Source: Perkinsus olseni (taxonomy: Eukaryota; Perkinsozoa; Perkinsida; Perkinsidae). From it: a DNA stretch of 27,251 nt. Within the stretch, counting starts at the first letter, position 1, and the number at the start of each line of letters is the position of its first letter. Positions 17,441-26,956 of the stretch are shown in pieces. The DNA is taken from NCBI GenBank assembly GCA_013115135.1, contig JABANP010000620.1:1-27251 (forward strand), in the 5' to 3' direction. The notes beneath the pieces were generated by a model, which saw nothing but the letters and a program-made list of their open reading frames with translations, was not told where the DNA came from and made no database searches. The translations under genes and the position numbers were made by a program.

Positions 17441-17885
17441 ACAAGTAAGCATTCTTAGCCTCGCTTCGAGCGTCTTACTGATAGTCCTCAACGGACTATA
17501 TTTCTTGATTGACTCGGGATGCTCCATTACCATCCTGTCATCTACTTCAGGCTTGAGTGGCAGCTGTCATACAAGTGATGGTCGTAAGAGATCAATCAAT
17601 ACGATATTTCAGAAGTCGTATCAATGTCAAGTCTTGACTCACATCAGTCTTCCCGGCGATTTCCAATCGCGGACGACTGTGGTGTTACGGGAGGTCTTAC
17701 TTACAGACCAACCGTTAGTAGCTGTCTGCCGGCATCAGAGCACGAATGAACAGACAGATAGAGTCATTCTAGCCGGAATACTCGGCTTAGATTGGATCAA
17801 AGCAGTTGGAGGCAGAAGTATACCTCGACTCAAGACGACGTCTTCAAGACGTCCACGACGCCTCGCGATGATCTCTGCTCCATGA
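17441..17885 (+). pseudogene. Retropepsin-like protease
   Basis: YFLIDSGCSITIL carries the aspartic protease DSG triad (17511-17519); ILAGILGLDWI matches the family's second conserved loop (usually ILG-DWL). Same frame as the zinc knuckle, so a gag-pro product. Ends at a TGA at 17883-17885. Confidence 0.8.
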
Positions 17886-18192
17886 GTTACAATACTCTCT
17901 TTACCACTGACACACAGAGGTGTCACGTTGGGGTTCAAGTGACTGACGGCGAAGATACCACTGACAGTCAAGAAGGCTGTAACGTGGAAGTTGAGCGCCC
18001 AATGCACCATGGGGGGACCAGTGACACGTGAATTGCACGCATCAGATGTAACAGTTCGGCGGCTTGGTTTCCCAGAATCGAGCCCGAACCCGAACAACTG
18101 CCTCCAGATTATGATGTCTCCACCAGGAAGACACCAGAAATCCTTGAGCTGTTCAAAGCCGCTAGGAGTCTGAGTTCATCAAGGAGACTCCA

Positions 18193-19505
18193 TTGGAAGA
18201 GTTAAAAGCAACTCATCCATTGCTATGCGTTGAACAATTGCATAAGAGTACTACACCCGTTCGCCCATGTTGCGATATGCGCTGGGCCAACGAGGCGATT
18301 CGTAGTACGCCCAATGAGCATGCATTGAGGATCTCAGACGGTGGCGTTCATTCTCGGTTGAACCTCCGGATGAGTTGGTCATTATTGACTTGAAAAAGGC
18401 GTATCTGTGCATCTTCATAGATGAAGATCAGTCCTATTGGCTTGGAATCCGGTTACGCTGGGAGCCACATACGGCTTACCGTGTCGTGCGAATGCCATTT
18501 GGCCTCAATGTAGCGCCAAAAACATTGGCACTGATACTGAATGATATCAGGCAAATGTGCATTCCACTTAATGTTATCTTCGACATTTACGTCGATGATA
18601 TCATTACACAGCGATCATGGGCCCAAGCTATCCGAGATGTATTATTGCGTAACGGATTTCCTAGCAAAGAGCCTACCCCTCTGAAGGAGAGTAGAGTTCT
18701 TGGACTAGAATGCCAAAAAGACGGCACTTGGCGCCGAAGAGGCGAGCTACCCATGTTCGATTGCCAAGCATGCACTCGGCGTCAGATCCATAAGTGGGCA
18801 GGCAAGTTCATAGGACATTATCCTATTGCTCGTTGGGGAAGACCCGCAGCGGCTTTGCTCAAAAGATTAGCGACCCTACGAAGTCCCAACACGGATTTTT
18901 CGTGGGATTCGCCAGTTGAGAGCCATATTGGTAAAGCATGCGAAAAGCTCATGCAAGACATAGCTCAGTACGAAGATCCAATAGGAGGCGTTTGGAGCTA
19001 TAATTAAAACCACGAATGGGTGCTATATAGCGATGCAAGTAAGCATGCGCTGGGCGTTGTGCTCACAATCGGCGGAGTGTATGTCGAGGACTGTACCCGC
19101 TATCGCAGTGTGCGTGATTGCCGTCATATAAACCTGGCTGAACTAGAAGCTGCTATACTCGGTCTGAAGCTCATAGGCAAGTATATAACTGCTCTCAACT
19201 GTGAGGCTGGACAAAAGGTCACTCTGAGATGTGACAGTCATAGTGTCGTGGCTTGGATAACTCGCCACCAAGAACGCCATTGGAGGGCGGTTCATGGTCC
19301 CAATGCCACATTGGTGGAAAGTCGTCTCAAGACCTTCCAGGATACATGCACCGCATTGAGAATTAACCTCACAGTAGAATTGATCCCTAGTGAGAGTAAT
19401 CTGGCAGACCAGTTGAGTCGCAGCATTGGTTCAGTCCAGCTCGTCCCACGCTCCATCGGACGAACGAGACGAGCATGGAAGGCTCATAATGACGTGGGGA
19501 TCTGA
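18193..19505 (+). pseudogene. Reverse transcriptase and RNase H
   Basis: The RT start (PVRPCCDMRWANEAI) is in a different frame from the core, with a shift near 18360. The core shows IIDLKKAYLCIFID, MPFGLNVAPKT and the active-site YVDD (18588-18599). After a single in-frame TAA at 19005-19007 the same frame continues as RNase H: LYSDASKHALGVVL, INLAELEAAILGL, RCDSHSVVAWI and ESNLADQLSRS, the expected acidic residues and the C-terminal ADxLSR signature. Confidence 0.85.
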
Positions 19506-19507
19506 CC

Positions 19508-20245
19508 TACGATACGTTGCAACCATGTTGCATGAACATGAGGGTGCAAAGTCTCTGTACGAACGTATCCCTCAAGCAACGCTGCAACGAGTTTGTAGCC
19601 GGTTGCGATGTCTGTGCTACGGGCAAGATCACACGATCAGCCCCAGCTCAGCTTGGACTAGCGTTCGGCCAATGTGAACTAAGAGCTCAATATCCATGGC
19701 AGATGGTTCATATGGACATCAGTGGTCCATTTCATAAGGCCATGGAGACGATGTATGTGATTGCTCTAGTGGACAATTGGAGCTCTTATACGATAACTCG
19801 GACTGTCTTGTATACGCCAACGGCCGAGGACTGTTTAGCACTGTAGAGAATTCGTTGTCGGCGCGATCCAACCGAGTTATCATTTGCCACATTCAAACAG
19901 CTTGTAGCCCGCGCCACTCAGCTGTTTAATACTGCGATCAGTGGTCGAGCTACATATTCCCCACATGAGACGATATTTACGTATGACCCTTGGATATTTC
20001 CAAGACTATCAGCCCGATAGAGGCCTGGAGCACGTTTTCCAGCTGAGCCTGCCACCTCTCCCGACCGCCATCTACCTACTAAAGGTGACTTATTTTTAAT
20101 GCGGAAAATGCCGAGAGGCAAGAAGCATGCGCGACCTTATCCTGTCGTTTGTATTCTCAATCAGTTGTCGCCTCTCATTTATCGTGTTCTCATGCCTGAT
20201 TTACGAAAGCGTCTTGTACATTTGAAGTACTTGAAGTACATACAT
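19508..20245 (+). pseudogene. Integrase, frame-shifted
   Basis: An HHCC-type zinc finger is split between frames (LHEHEGAKSLYERI, then FVAGCDVCATGKI). The catalytic core follows with VHMDISGPF and IALVDNWSSYT (first two Asp). The frame stops at 19846. A further frame carries a C-terminal part with ARPYPVVCILNQLSP and VHLKYLKYI, a GPY/F-like module. The catalytic Glu cannot be placed with certainty. Confidence 0.75.
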
Positions 20246-20314
20246 ATCGTCTACTGCATTAGAAAAAGTCGATTCACGTCTGAAATCACCAATGCCCGCA
20301 GGTTTCTAACTCCT

Positions 20315-20325
20315 GCGAGGGGGCG
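20315..20325 (+). other. Polypurine tract candidate
   Basis: GCGAGGGGGCG directly before the 3' LTR start at 20326; position and G-richness fit the plus-strand primer of LTR elements, although two C residues interrupt it. Confidence 0.4.
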
Positions 20326-20506
20326 TGTGGCGGAATCGTTGAGAAGGAGACAGCGTGATATCGTGCGCAGTAGATAGAGATAGACAGATTAGCTATATTA
20401 GCTAGCGGCCCGCAATCGCACCAAGTCAGCGCGCGGCCTCTCTTTACTTGGCCTCCCGACTCCCCATGTCGAGTTCCGAAGTTAGAACTGAGAAAAGACG
20501 ACTACA
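20326..20506 (+). repeat. 3' LTR (181 bp)
   Basis: TGTGGCGGAATCG ... GACGACTACA, with the expected TG...CA ends preserved. Confidence 0.9.
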
Positions 20507-20511
20507 GTCAT
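20507..20511. repeat. Target site duplication GTCAT, right
   Basis: Pairs with 16035-16039. Confidence 0.85.
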
Positions 20512-21121
20512 CCATACCTTGGCGCCACAACGCTGTTGGGTAGCTTTTGTAACGGCTGCCCTTACCTTAGAGCTGCACCCCTACAGTAAATATAGCCAGC
20601 AGCCTTTAGGTTGTAACCCAAACATCTTCGCTTCATCAGCCAACCTCTCTAGATACCAGCTTATAGAGCGACCATCTTGGTGTCCTTCAAAGCACTTCTT
20701 GCCAGGCAGAGGGATCTCACTTATAAGCTCTACCATATTACTTGTTGATATGACTTCTTCCGAAGAAATATCCGACATAAACTTATAAGCCAGTGGAATT
20801 TCAGTTGATACCGTAGACACTGTCGACCCATTATGCGATAACTTTCGAACTTGTCGTGGAGCTCTCTGAACTAACTCTTGCTGTCCCCTGCGAACTCTTC
20901 CTCGCCAATAGCTTCTCATATGCTTCCCTCCAACCCAGTACTTTGGCCAGAGATACCTTGTTATCAGTAATGGCTTTTTGGATAATAACATCAAATTCTT
21001 CTTGCTTGAGATATACCAGAAGTTGAGGTTGATCAAGGTCCAAATGCTTGCACAAGGACTGAAGACACGGGTTCTTCACCATATCAGCCTTTAACTCACT
21101 CTCAACACTGCTGCTTGGCAT
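20512..21121 (-). pseudogene. Second gag-like frame, interrupted by LTR element
   Basis: Minus-strand ATG at 21121 opens SELKADMVKNPCLQSL and VLGWREAYEKLLARK; after a frameshift near 20850-20900 the reading continues as EIPLAYKFMSDISSEEV, IPLPGKKCFEGHQDG and SWYLERLADEAKMFGL, a capsid-like pattern (small-residue loop followed by a WhxxhE helix). A stop lies at about 20580, and the frame meets the retrotransposon at 20511; it resumes at 16034. It differs from the gag at 22168-22872, so it probably derives from another element. Confidence 0.55.
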
Positions 21122-21151
21122 TGAGACTTACGACGTTAAATCTTTAGTAAC

Positions 21152-22021
21152 TTATAAACACATACAGATCATTATAATAGCGTCAGAGTACATCGAAGCT
21201 AGGGAGACAACTAGTTGTGTCACTGGGAACACGACTACAGCCTGTAGTTCAGTCACCAACCTCGATGCCAGATTCTTCGAAATAAAATTAGTACCCGCAC
21301 CACGATCTACCAGCACCTGTAACGGTTTCTCCCTAACCGTAACATCAAACATTGCAGGATGAACAACTTGCAAATGAATCTTCCCTTTCCCATTATCATT
21401 GCCCAAGGAAACGTCAGCCTTTGAGAGACCAACTTTCATAACCGGGGCTGCAAGTACCTCCTCATCTCCCGTCTCTGCAGTCACAGTGCTCTCCTCATCA
21501 GTCGCGATAGCCGACGCATTTGTGGAGACTGGGCCACCCTGACCGGAACTCCTGCTTCCACCATTAAATCTCCTCGCCTTGTAGTAGAATTTCTTGACCG
21601 GTGATGGTGCCCCACACACTGAAGAAAAATGACCAGACTGCTTGCATCTACCACATATCAAAGTATCAGGCAATGGGCACGTATCCATAAAGTGATCGAA
21701 ACCACCGCATCTTTGACAACGCTCTCGGAGTTTGAAAACCTCATTGGTACATTCGAAAGCTCTATGACCACGCTGACCACATCGCCAGCATGCCCCTCTA
21801 TCCATACTACCCATCACCATATAAACCTCAGTGGCAGATATCTCTTCGTCAGCAGGATTGGCAACCGAGACTTGGACTTTGGCGCTTCGTGTCGTTCTTG
21901 ATGGTGTCGGAGCCTTCTCATTTTTCCGAGCCCATCTTCTAAGCCCCAGCCTGATAGCAGAGAAAGTGCCAATGGCAGAGAATCTAAGACCATCTAACCA
22001 GTCCGTAATCTTCTCAGGCAT
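21152..22021 (-). CDS. Three zinc knuckles plus aspartic protease (gag-pro)
   Basis: 289 residues. Three CCHC knuckles: CWRCGQRGHRAFEC (78-91), CQRCGGFDHFMDTC (102-115) and CGRCKQSGHFSSVC (123-136), each C-x2-C-x4-H-x4-C. A Ser/Gly linker follows, then a protease start LQVLVDRGAGTNFIS in which the usual DTG/DSG is DRG, which should abolish activity. The reading stops soon after, so most of the protease is missing. It lies downstream of the minus-strand gag at 22168-22872, separated by stop codons; the N-terminus here may be the gag C-terminus. The element it belongs to is inactive. Confidence 0.75.
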   Translation of the reverse strand: MPEKITDWLDGLRFSAIGTFSAIRLGLRRWARKNEKAPTPSRTTRSAKVQVSVANPADEEISATEVYMVMGSMDRGACWRCGQRGHRAFECTNEVFKLRERCQRCGGFDHFMDTCPLPDTLICGRCKQSGHFSSVCGAPSPVKKFYYKARRFNGGSRSSGQGGPVSTNASAIATDEESTVTAETGDEEVLAAPVMKVGLSKADVSLGNDNGKGKIHLQVVHPAMFDVTVREKPLQVLVDRGAGTNFISKNLASRLVTELQAVVVFPVTQLVVSLASMYSDAIIMICMCL

Positions 22022-22167
22022 ACTAGGCTAGTATTACTAGTTCGGGTTATTAGTATTACTAGCATAAAGTTTGGAAACCATTTCTGCATCACTCCCTAGT
22101 CTGACCAATCCTATGGGCTAATATTAGCAAAGTCGAAAGATGGTTTTCCATTCGAGAGGAACCCATT

Positions 22168-22872
22168 TCATAAGAGAACGTCCCATTCATGCTGAATGGA
22201 GATGTTGCAACCCACAAAGGTATACTCTCTCATCAAGATGGCCTCCAACAACTCCAACTTCTTAGCCCACTGGTCCTTGGCAATGTTCTTCACCCCACAC
22301 TGCCGCTTGAGCTCTCGACTACAATAGGAATTCACATCAGCGTCAAGATTAGCCTTCGAAGTAAGGGACTTAGCAACAGCTGACGCACAACCATGCTCCT
22401 CTAGGTTTCTCAGCTCGTTAAGAAAAAGGGCCACTGGTCGTTTATCATTAAGCCCTCGAAAGGCCCCACCCAAGAGACCAATCGAATACTTGGCACGAGC
22501 CACTACCTTCTGCACATCTTCTCGCTTCTCAGCTTCCTCCTCATGCTTACTCTCGTCGATCACCTTACTTGTCTGTCCATATCCTTGTAGCAGCAGATCC
22601 AGAGTGCGCCGATGAGTTATCTTAGTTACCAAGTGAACATTTTGGTTCTCGCTGTGTACAAGTTCCAAATCCGAAGGCAGAACCAAAGGCAGCAGATACA
22701 CAGGAACCCTTAGATAATCGGATAAGGTAGACAAGTCTAAATCAGTCGGACCAATTGTTGCTCCTCTAAGCGTACTCGAACCAACACTCGCTGATGCTAT
22801 TCCAGTGGACAGACCGGGAGTCACAGGCAAAGACAATAGATCACTGGGAGACCTTCTCGGCTCAGCCCCCAT
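22168..22872 (-). CDS. gag-like protein of the minus-strand LTR element
   Basis: 234 residues from ATG 22872. N-terminal half Ser/Pro/Leu-rich; the centre has an acidic/basic helical stretch (SKHEEEAEKREDVQKVVARA), then FRGLNDKRPVALFLNEL and KDQWAKKLELLEAIL. Placement 157 bp inside the right 194-bp repeat and just before zinc knuckles argues for a capsid protein; there is no direct motif. No frameshift within it. Confidence 0.55.
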   Translation of the reverse strand: MGAEPRRSPSDLLSLPVTPGLSTGIASASVGSSTLRGATIGPTDLDLSTLSDYLRVPVYLLPLVLPSDLELVHSENQNVHLVTKITHRRTLDLLLQGYGQTSKVIDESKHEEEAEKREDVQKVVARAKYSIGLLGGAFRGLNDKRPVALFLNELRNLEEHGCASAVAKSLTSKANLDADVNSYCSRELKRQCGVKNIAKDQWAKKLELLEAILMREYTFVGCNISIQHEWDVLL

Positions 22873-23028
22873 TATGTGATCATCTTGTTGTCTCCCATTG
22901 TTTCAACTCGAGACTATAGAATGGAGCACTCATAACAATATTAAATAACAGTGGTAGTGGTTGCCTTCCCTGTCTACTTGACCTTATATTATGAATACAT
23001 TTAGCACTAGCTAAAACAGCTTCGCGTT

Positions 23029-23222
23029 GATGAATGGGACAAGTGGCACTATGAATCTATCAAAGGAAATGTAAGGCAGCAAGGTTACTATCATCCCTCT
23101 CGATCATTCACATACCACCCTCGCACGCTACGTGCGACTCACAGCTGATGGGCATAAGTAATCTGTTTACGTGCCTTCCTCATAGGCTGACGACGAACCG
23201 CACCTTCGGATCTCTCACTAAC
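23029..23222 (-). repeat. Right 194-bp repeat, probable 5' LTR
   Basis: Partner of 13488-13681. In element orientation it lies upstream of gag, as a 5' LTR should. Confidence 0.75.
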
Positions 23223-23286
23223 CCCGAACCCGAATTATGAGTTGCGCACCATGTATGCTAAGAATCTGTGGAGGGGGGTTTTCATA

Positions 23287-23360
23287 GAAACAGTGACACG
23301 TCGTACAGTATCCAGCTGTACACTGACCATTCGTACAATATCCAGCGGTACAAGCTCATG
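23287..23360. repeat. Third locus of the 15-bp minisatellite
   Basis: CAGTGACACGTCGTACAGTATCCAGC-type units closely match 14613-14680, including the shared CCAGCGG-ACAAGC end. Only four to five units remain. Confidence 0.7.
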
Positions 23361-23529
23361 GTAAACAGAGGGACAGAATGCAGAGTTTCTGCTACAAATA
23401 GCGTGCGCCCAACCAATCTATTGCATTTGACGCCATCCACAAGGTTCTCGTATTCCGGGTTCGGGTATCTCGTGTTCCAGTTCAGTTGGTGGAGAACCCG
23501 CTGTTTCTACGATCCAGGTAAGTTCTTGG

Positions 23530-23931
23530 GATGGCTACTACCACTCGTTGCACTCGCATCTCTCTTGGAAATTACTGAGTCTGATCTTCCATTTGTGAAA
23601 GAAAATGAACTTGAGGAAGTCTTCACTGCTAAAAACCTTCCTCTGAAAGATCGGTGCTTTTATCGTTCGGTTTATCGTGATAATTGCACTGCCAAATCGT
23701 CTACTGATTCCAGTACTGTTGACGGAGCGTCGCATACTACTCTCCCTGATGGACGGTCGACTTTGTACCACATTCGCCAAGATATTCAACGTGAGATCAC
23801 TGCTAAGAAAGTCAAGCCTTGGCGTGGCTTAGCAGACTACCGTTCGTTCATTGAATTCAAGCTTCAAGTTAGTTACATTCTCGAAGACTTGGTTAGCTCT
23901 GATTCCGTGAACTATACAACTGTGAAGTAGG
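23530..23931 (+). pseudogene. gag, N-terminal part
   Basis: The plus frame reads EITESDLPFVKENELEEVF, RQDIQREITAKKVKPWRG and DYRSFIEFKLQVSYILEDL, then stops at TAG 23928-23930 at the inversion breakpoint. Another frame starts ATG GCT at 23531 (MATTTRC), so the true start may lie there with a frame change near 23575. It is N-terminal to the capsid segment found inverted next door. Confidence 0.6.
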
Positions 23932-24615
23932 TGAGACTTTGGTGGATGATGCAACGCCCTGAGTATCGGTAGGGGGAGGTTTGGTAGCGGAAGCACTAGC
24001 AAGGTTTGCTGATGGCTTGAAGTCTGCGGTATATGCTGTATGACGGAAAATACAACGATTGTCGTACTTACAGGTTCCATTCGCGAGGTAGAAGCGACAT
24101 GGAGATTTCTTCGTGGCAGGAACTTGCTGCCCCTTGCTATCTTGAGTTTTTTCGAGCGCACTAGAGTCTTTCCCGTCAGTGGAAACGGGTGGGGGAGCCG
24201 AGGGGGAGCACTGCAAGCTAGAATAGCAGCTCGTACAGCCTCGTAGGATTTTTTCCCCAGAAGCAACCATGTCAAAGACCATTTGCTTGAAATGAAAAGA
24301 GTGTAGACTCGACCCTAATTGCGCGATTAGGATTTGAGCGGGAATTTCAAAACCTAAAGTGCTAAGCTGATGAGTCATATCGTCAAATTTCTCAACATGT
24401 TGGTAAATGTCACCGCTTTCTTGCTGGCGAAACTTAGTCCAACGAGTATAGAGGTTTCCGAGATCAAAGGGACGACGTTGAGTTAGTTGCAAGTAGTCCC
24501 AGATCTTAGTGGGCGAACGGTCAGGGACTTCCCTTTTAACCGTTACCCATAAGTTAGAATCAATGAGATATTCCAGAGTATGATATTCATACGGTAAGTG
24601 CACCAGTAAAATCAT
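23932..24615 (-). pseudogene. gag, C-terminal part with CCCH finger, inverted
   Basis: On the minus strand: YHTLEYLIDSNLWVTV, KIWDYLQLTQRRPFDLGNL, WTKFRQQESGDIYQHVEKF, LIAQLGSSLHSFHF, then the zinc finger CRFYLANGTCKYDNRCIFRH (C-x8-C-x5-C-x3-H). The UBN2/gag-like pattern is clear. It is convergent with the gag start on its left and divergent from protease on its right; flipping this block would place it between them in one frame. A CCCH finger rather than a CCHC knuckle is unusual for an LTR element gag. Confidence 0.75.
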
Positions 24616-24618
24616 GTC

Positions 24619-24965
24619 TTTCTGCAGCTAACGTCAGTGAGCCCCAGCCACCGGCTCTATCTTTCATCAAGACATCTGCTGGCTTCTTCGCCCAAATTGA
24701 TGGAGGCAGTCAGTACTCTCTCCTAGCACGCAGGGCAGTTGAACGCCAGTCGAGTGACTATCCACTTCTCACTCTACCACACCCTTTAATCTTCGAGGCT
24801 GTTAACGGCACTACCTTCACCAGCGACACCGCTGTCGTCCTCAGTGTTCTTGGTGTTCCTGTCAGATTCATCATAGTCGATCGTCTTCCACAGGGCATTG
24901 AAGCTCTCGTAGGCGTTGATTTGGTTAACGTTTTGGTTATTGATTATGTTCACAAAACAGCTCAG
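24619..24965 (+). pseudogene. Aspartic protease domain
   Basis: FFAQIDGGSQYSLLARRAV has the placement of a retropepsin active site, with DGG in place of DS/TG; later VRFIIVDRLPQGIEAL and GVDLVNVLVID match the second loop (usually ILG-D). The frame continues open into RT, so pro and pol are fused. There is no in-frame ATG, as expected for an internal polyprotein domain. Confidence 0.6.
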
Positions 24966-26956
24966 CATTTAGGCACCGGCCAGAAGCTCCCGTTATATCG
25001 ACCTCACGACTCTCATGATTGTGGCCTTTCTAGCGCTCATCTCGTAGGCACTCGCACTGCTCAGCCGGACTCATACTCTCATGATTACATCTCGCCTGAT
25101 GATTCCTACGACTCACTCCCTGAATACATCTTACAACAGGCACCGACTACCTCCCCGGATCTCCCGTGGAGTCACGAGTACAACATGCGTATCATTAAAG
25201 ATTATGGTTGGCTGAAAATCGGCCTACTTCCTACTCCGGCAGATACTCGACCTTCCTCCTCAGCGCAACATGTTTTTTGTGCTGAGATAAGTCAACAGGT
25301 TCTTGACGATGCTTACAAGCAGAAACAGGTCGATGTCAAGGTTCATAAGCAATACCTTCTTGCAGACAAAGCAGTGCAAACGGAATTCGATGCCTTAGTA
25401 AGCCAGTTTGTCGCTAACGGTAAAATGATCGAAGTACCGTCCACTGCTCTGGATGAGTACCCGCCTTGCACCCGTACAGCCTATAATCCTATAACGTCTC
25501 CTAGAGTTAGGCCCATCTTTCCTTGCCTGAGCATTAACCGGAGCGGTACGGTGAGTTGGTTTTCAAGCAACTGAAAATTGAATACGTTTATCACCTTCTG
25601 CGTGTTGCACATTCTGTTGTCAGCCTAGATGTGAGTGATGCTTTTATGTCGCTGCGTAGCGGTCCGCGTTTATCGCGTCTGCTAACTATCAAAACTTCAT
25701 CTTGCGAGCTCTACTCGGCTCAGCGCTGCATTTATGGGCTGAGCCTATCGCCCCGTGTGCTCGAAGCCTCGTTACAGTTCATACTCGCTACACATGCTGA
25801 CAGTATTTTGCTCATCTCTCAGACCAGTTCTGCTGCTACTGCTCCTTCCACCTCTCACATTCTTCCCGCAGATCCGATCGACCTTCTCAACGGTTACAAC
25901 ACCAATTTCTCAGGTGCTCGCACAACTTACATCTCGTCCTACATGGACGATATAACCCTCTACCTGGGAAAAGACCTAGAGGGGCATGAACAAGTCATAA
26001 TCGACAGGTTGTCTACTCTTGTCACTCAGTATGGGCTGCAGCTTAAACCGGCTAAAATTAAGATCATCAGAAATTAAGATAAGGTTGAAACTTTGGGTCT
26101 TACCATTCCCGCCCGAGGCCAATATCTATCTATTCGGCAAACTAAATGGGATGCTGTCACAAACTTTACCTGGTCGACTGCACCGACATTCAGGGAGGTT
26201 CTTTCGTTTTTAGGACGTATTACGACGACCTTTGAAGATCTACTTCCACCCCATGTAGCACCCACTAAGCATCTTCTGCAGAGCCTGGTAAGCAATAGCC
26301 GCGAAGACCTATGTCGCACTCAGAAGTTGGACCGGAACAAGAAAAAGACCTGGGATCTACCGCTATTGCAGGACCTTCACTCTCTCCTCGAGGCCTTTCA
26401 TCACTACTTATGCTCTTGCTCGCTTCCGCTGGATGCATCTCAATAAATGCCCGGTATCAAACTGGTTGATGGCAACAATTATTCTACTTACTATTTTGCC
26501 CGTCAAATTTTGCTCAAAAGCCTAAAGCATGAATCTATCCACATCAGTGTTAAAGAAGTCATGAGCGTTCTTCATGGCTCGTGCCTTCTACGCACTTTCG
26601 AGCATTACTCTGGTACCAGCTTACTCCGCCATGTCCTCATTAGGTGTGACAATGTGACATGCAACGAAATAGTTCGCACTCATCGTGTTAAAAGCACTCC
26701 TCTGCAGCAGAATTACTACTTAGCTTTGTTAAATCATCTACAACTCCTGCAGCAGAATTACTACTTAGCTTTGTTAAATCATCTACAACTCTTAGGCCCT
26801 CTAGAAATCAAGTATATTCCTACCGAGTCTAACGCTGCTGATATTCTTACCCGCTTTCCTTTACTGGATACTCTTTTAACACTCTACTGGAAGTCTCCTT
26901 TAGCGGATGCACCTGAGGATCATGATGATGACGCTCTTCTCGCCATGATGGCTTAG
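24966..26956 (+). pseudogene. RT and RNase H, broken by frameshift and stops
   Basis: RT N-terminal motifs are in one frame up to about 25545 (RVRPIFPCLSINR), then a shift; the second frame carries VVSLDVSDAFMSLRSG, CIYGLSLSPRVLE and the active-site YMDD (25940-25951). TAA at 26075-26077 and 26444-26446 and TAG at 26954-26956 interrupt it without changing frame. FLGRITTTFEDLLPP marks the RT connection; RNase H follows with IRCDN and IKYIPTESNAADILTRFP. A 45-bp duplication lies inside RNase H. The frame continues past the last stop as a Ser-rich segment to 27202. Confidence 0.8.
26702..26791. repeat. Perfect 45-bp tandem duplication in RNase H
   Basis: 26702-26746 and 26747-26791 are identical and add 15 residues (QQNYYLALLNHLQL unit twice) in frame. 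The perfect identity indicates a recent slippage or an assembly artefact. Confidence 0.9.

Larger units (their letters stand above)
16040..20506 (+). mobile_element. LTR retrotransposon, full length but decayed
   Basis: LTRs at 16040-16218 and 20326-20506 and a 5-bp target duplication GTCAT (16035-16039 and 20507-20511) define the insertion. Domain order is gag, CCHC knuckle, protease, RT, RNase H, integrase with a C-terminal PYPV-type motif, as in Ty3/gypsy-like (possibly BEL-like) elements. Gag holds two in-frame TAGs (16853-16855, 17021-17023), a frameshift separates gag from NC, another lies near 18360 at the start of RT, a TAA (19005-19007) splits RT from RNase H, and integrase is shifted, so this copy is inactive. 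Confidence 0.9.
13488..23222 (-). mobile_element. Degenerate minus-strand LTR retroelement, nested
   Basis: Bounded by near-identical 194-bp direct repeats (13488-13681 and 23029-23222). Inside, on the minus strand from right to left: gag (22168-22872), zinc-knuckle and protease ORF (21152-22021), a second gag-like frame (20512-21121 continuing at 15985-16034), and an integrase C-terminus (13598-14050) that runs into the left repeat. RT, RNase H and the integrase core of this element are not visible. Interrupted by the plus-strand element 16040-20506 and by minisatellite blocks. The presence of two gag-like regions suggests that more than one minus-strand element contributed. Confidence 0.55.
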
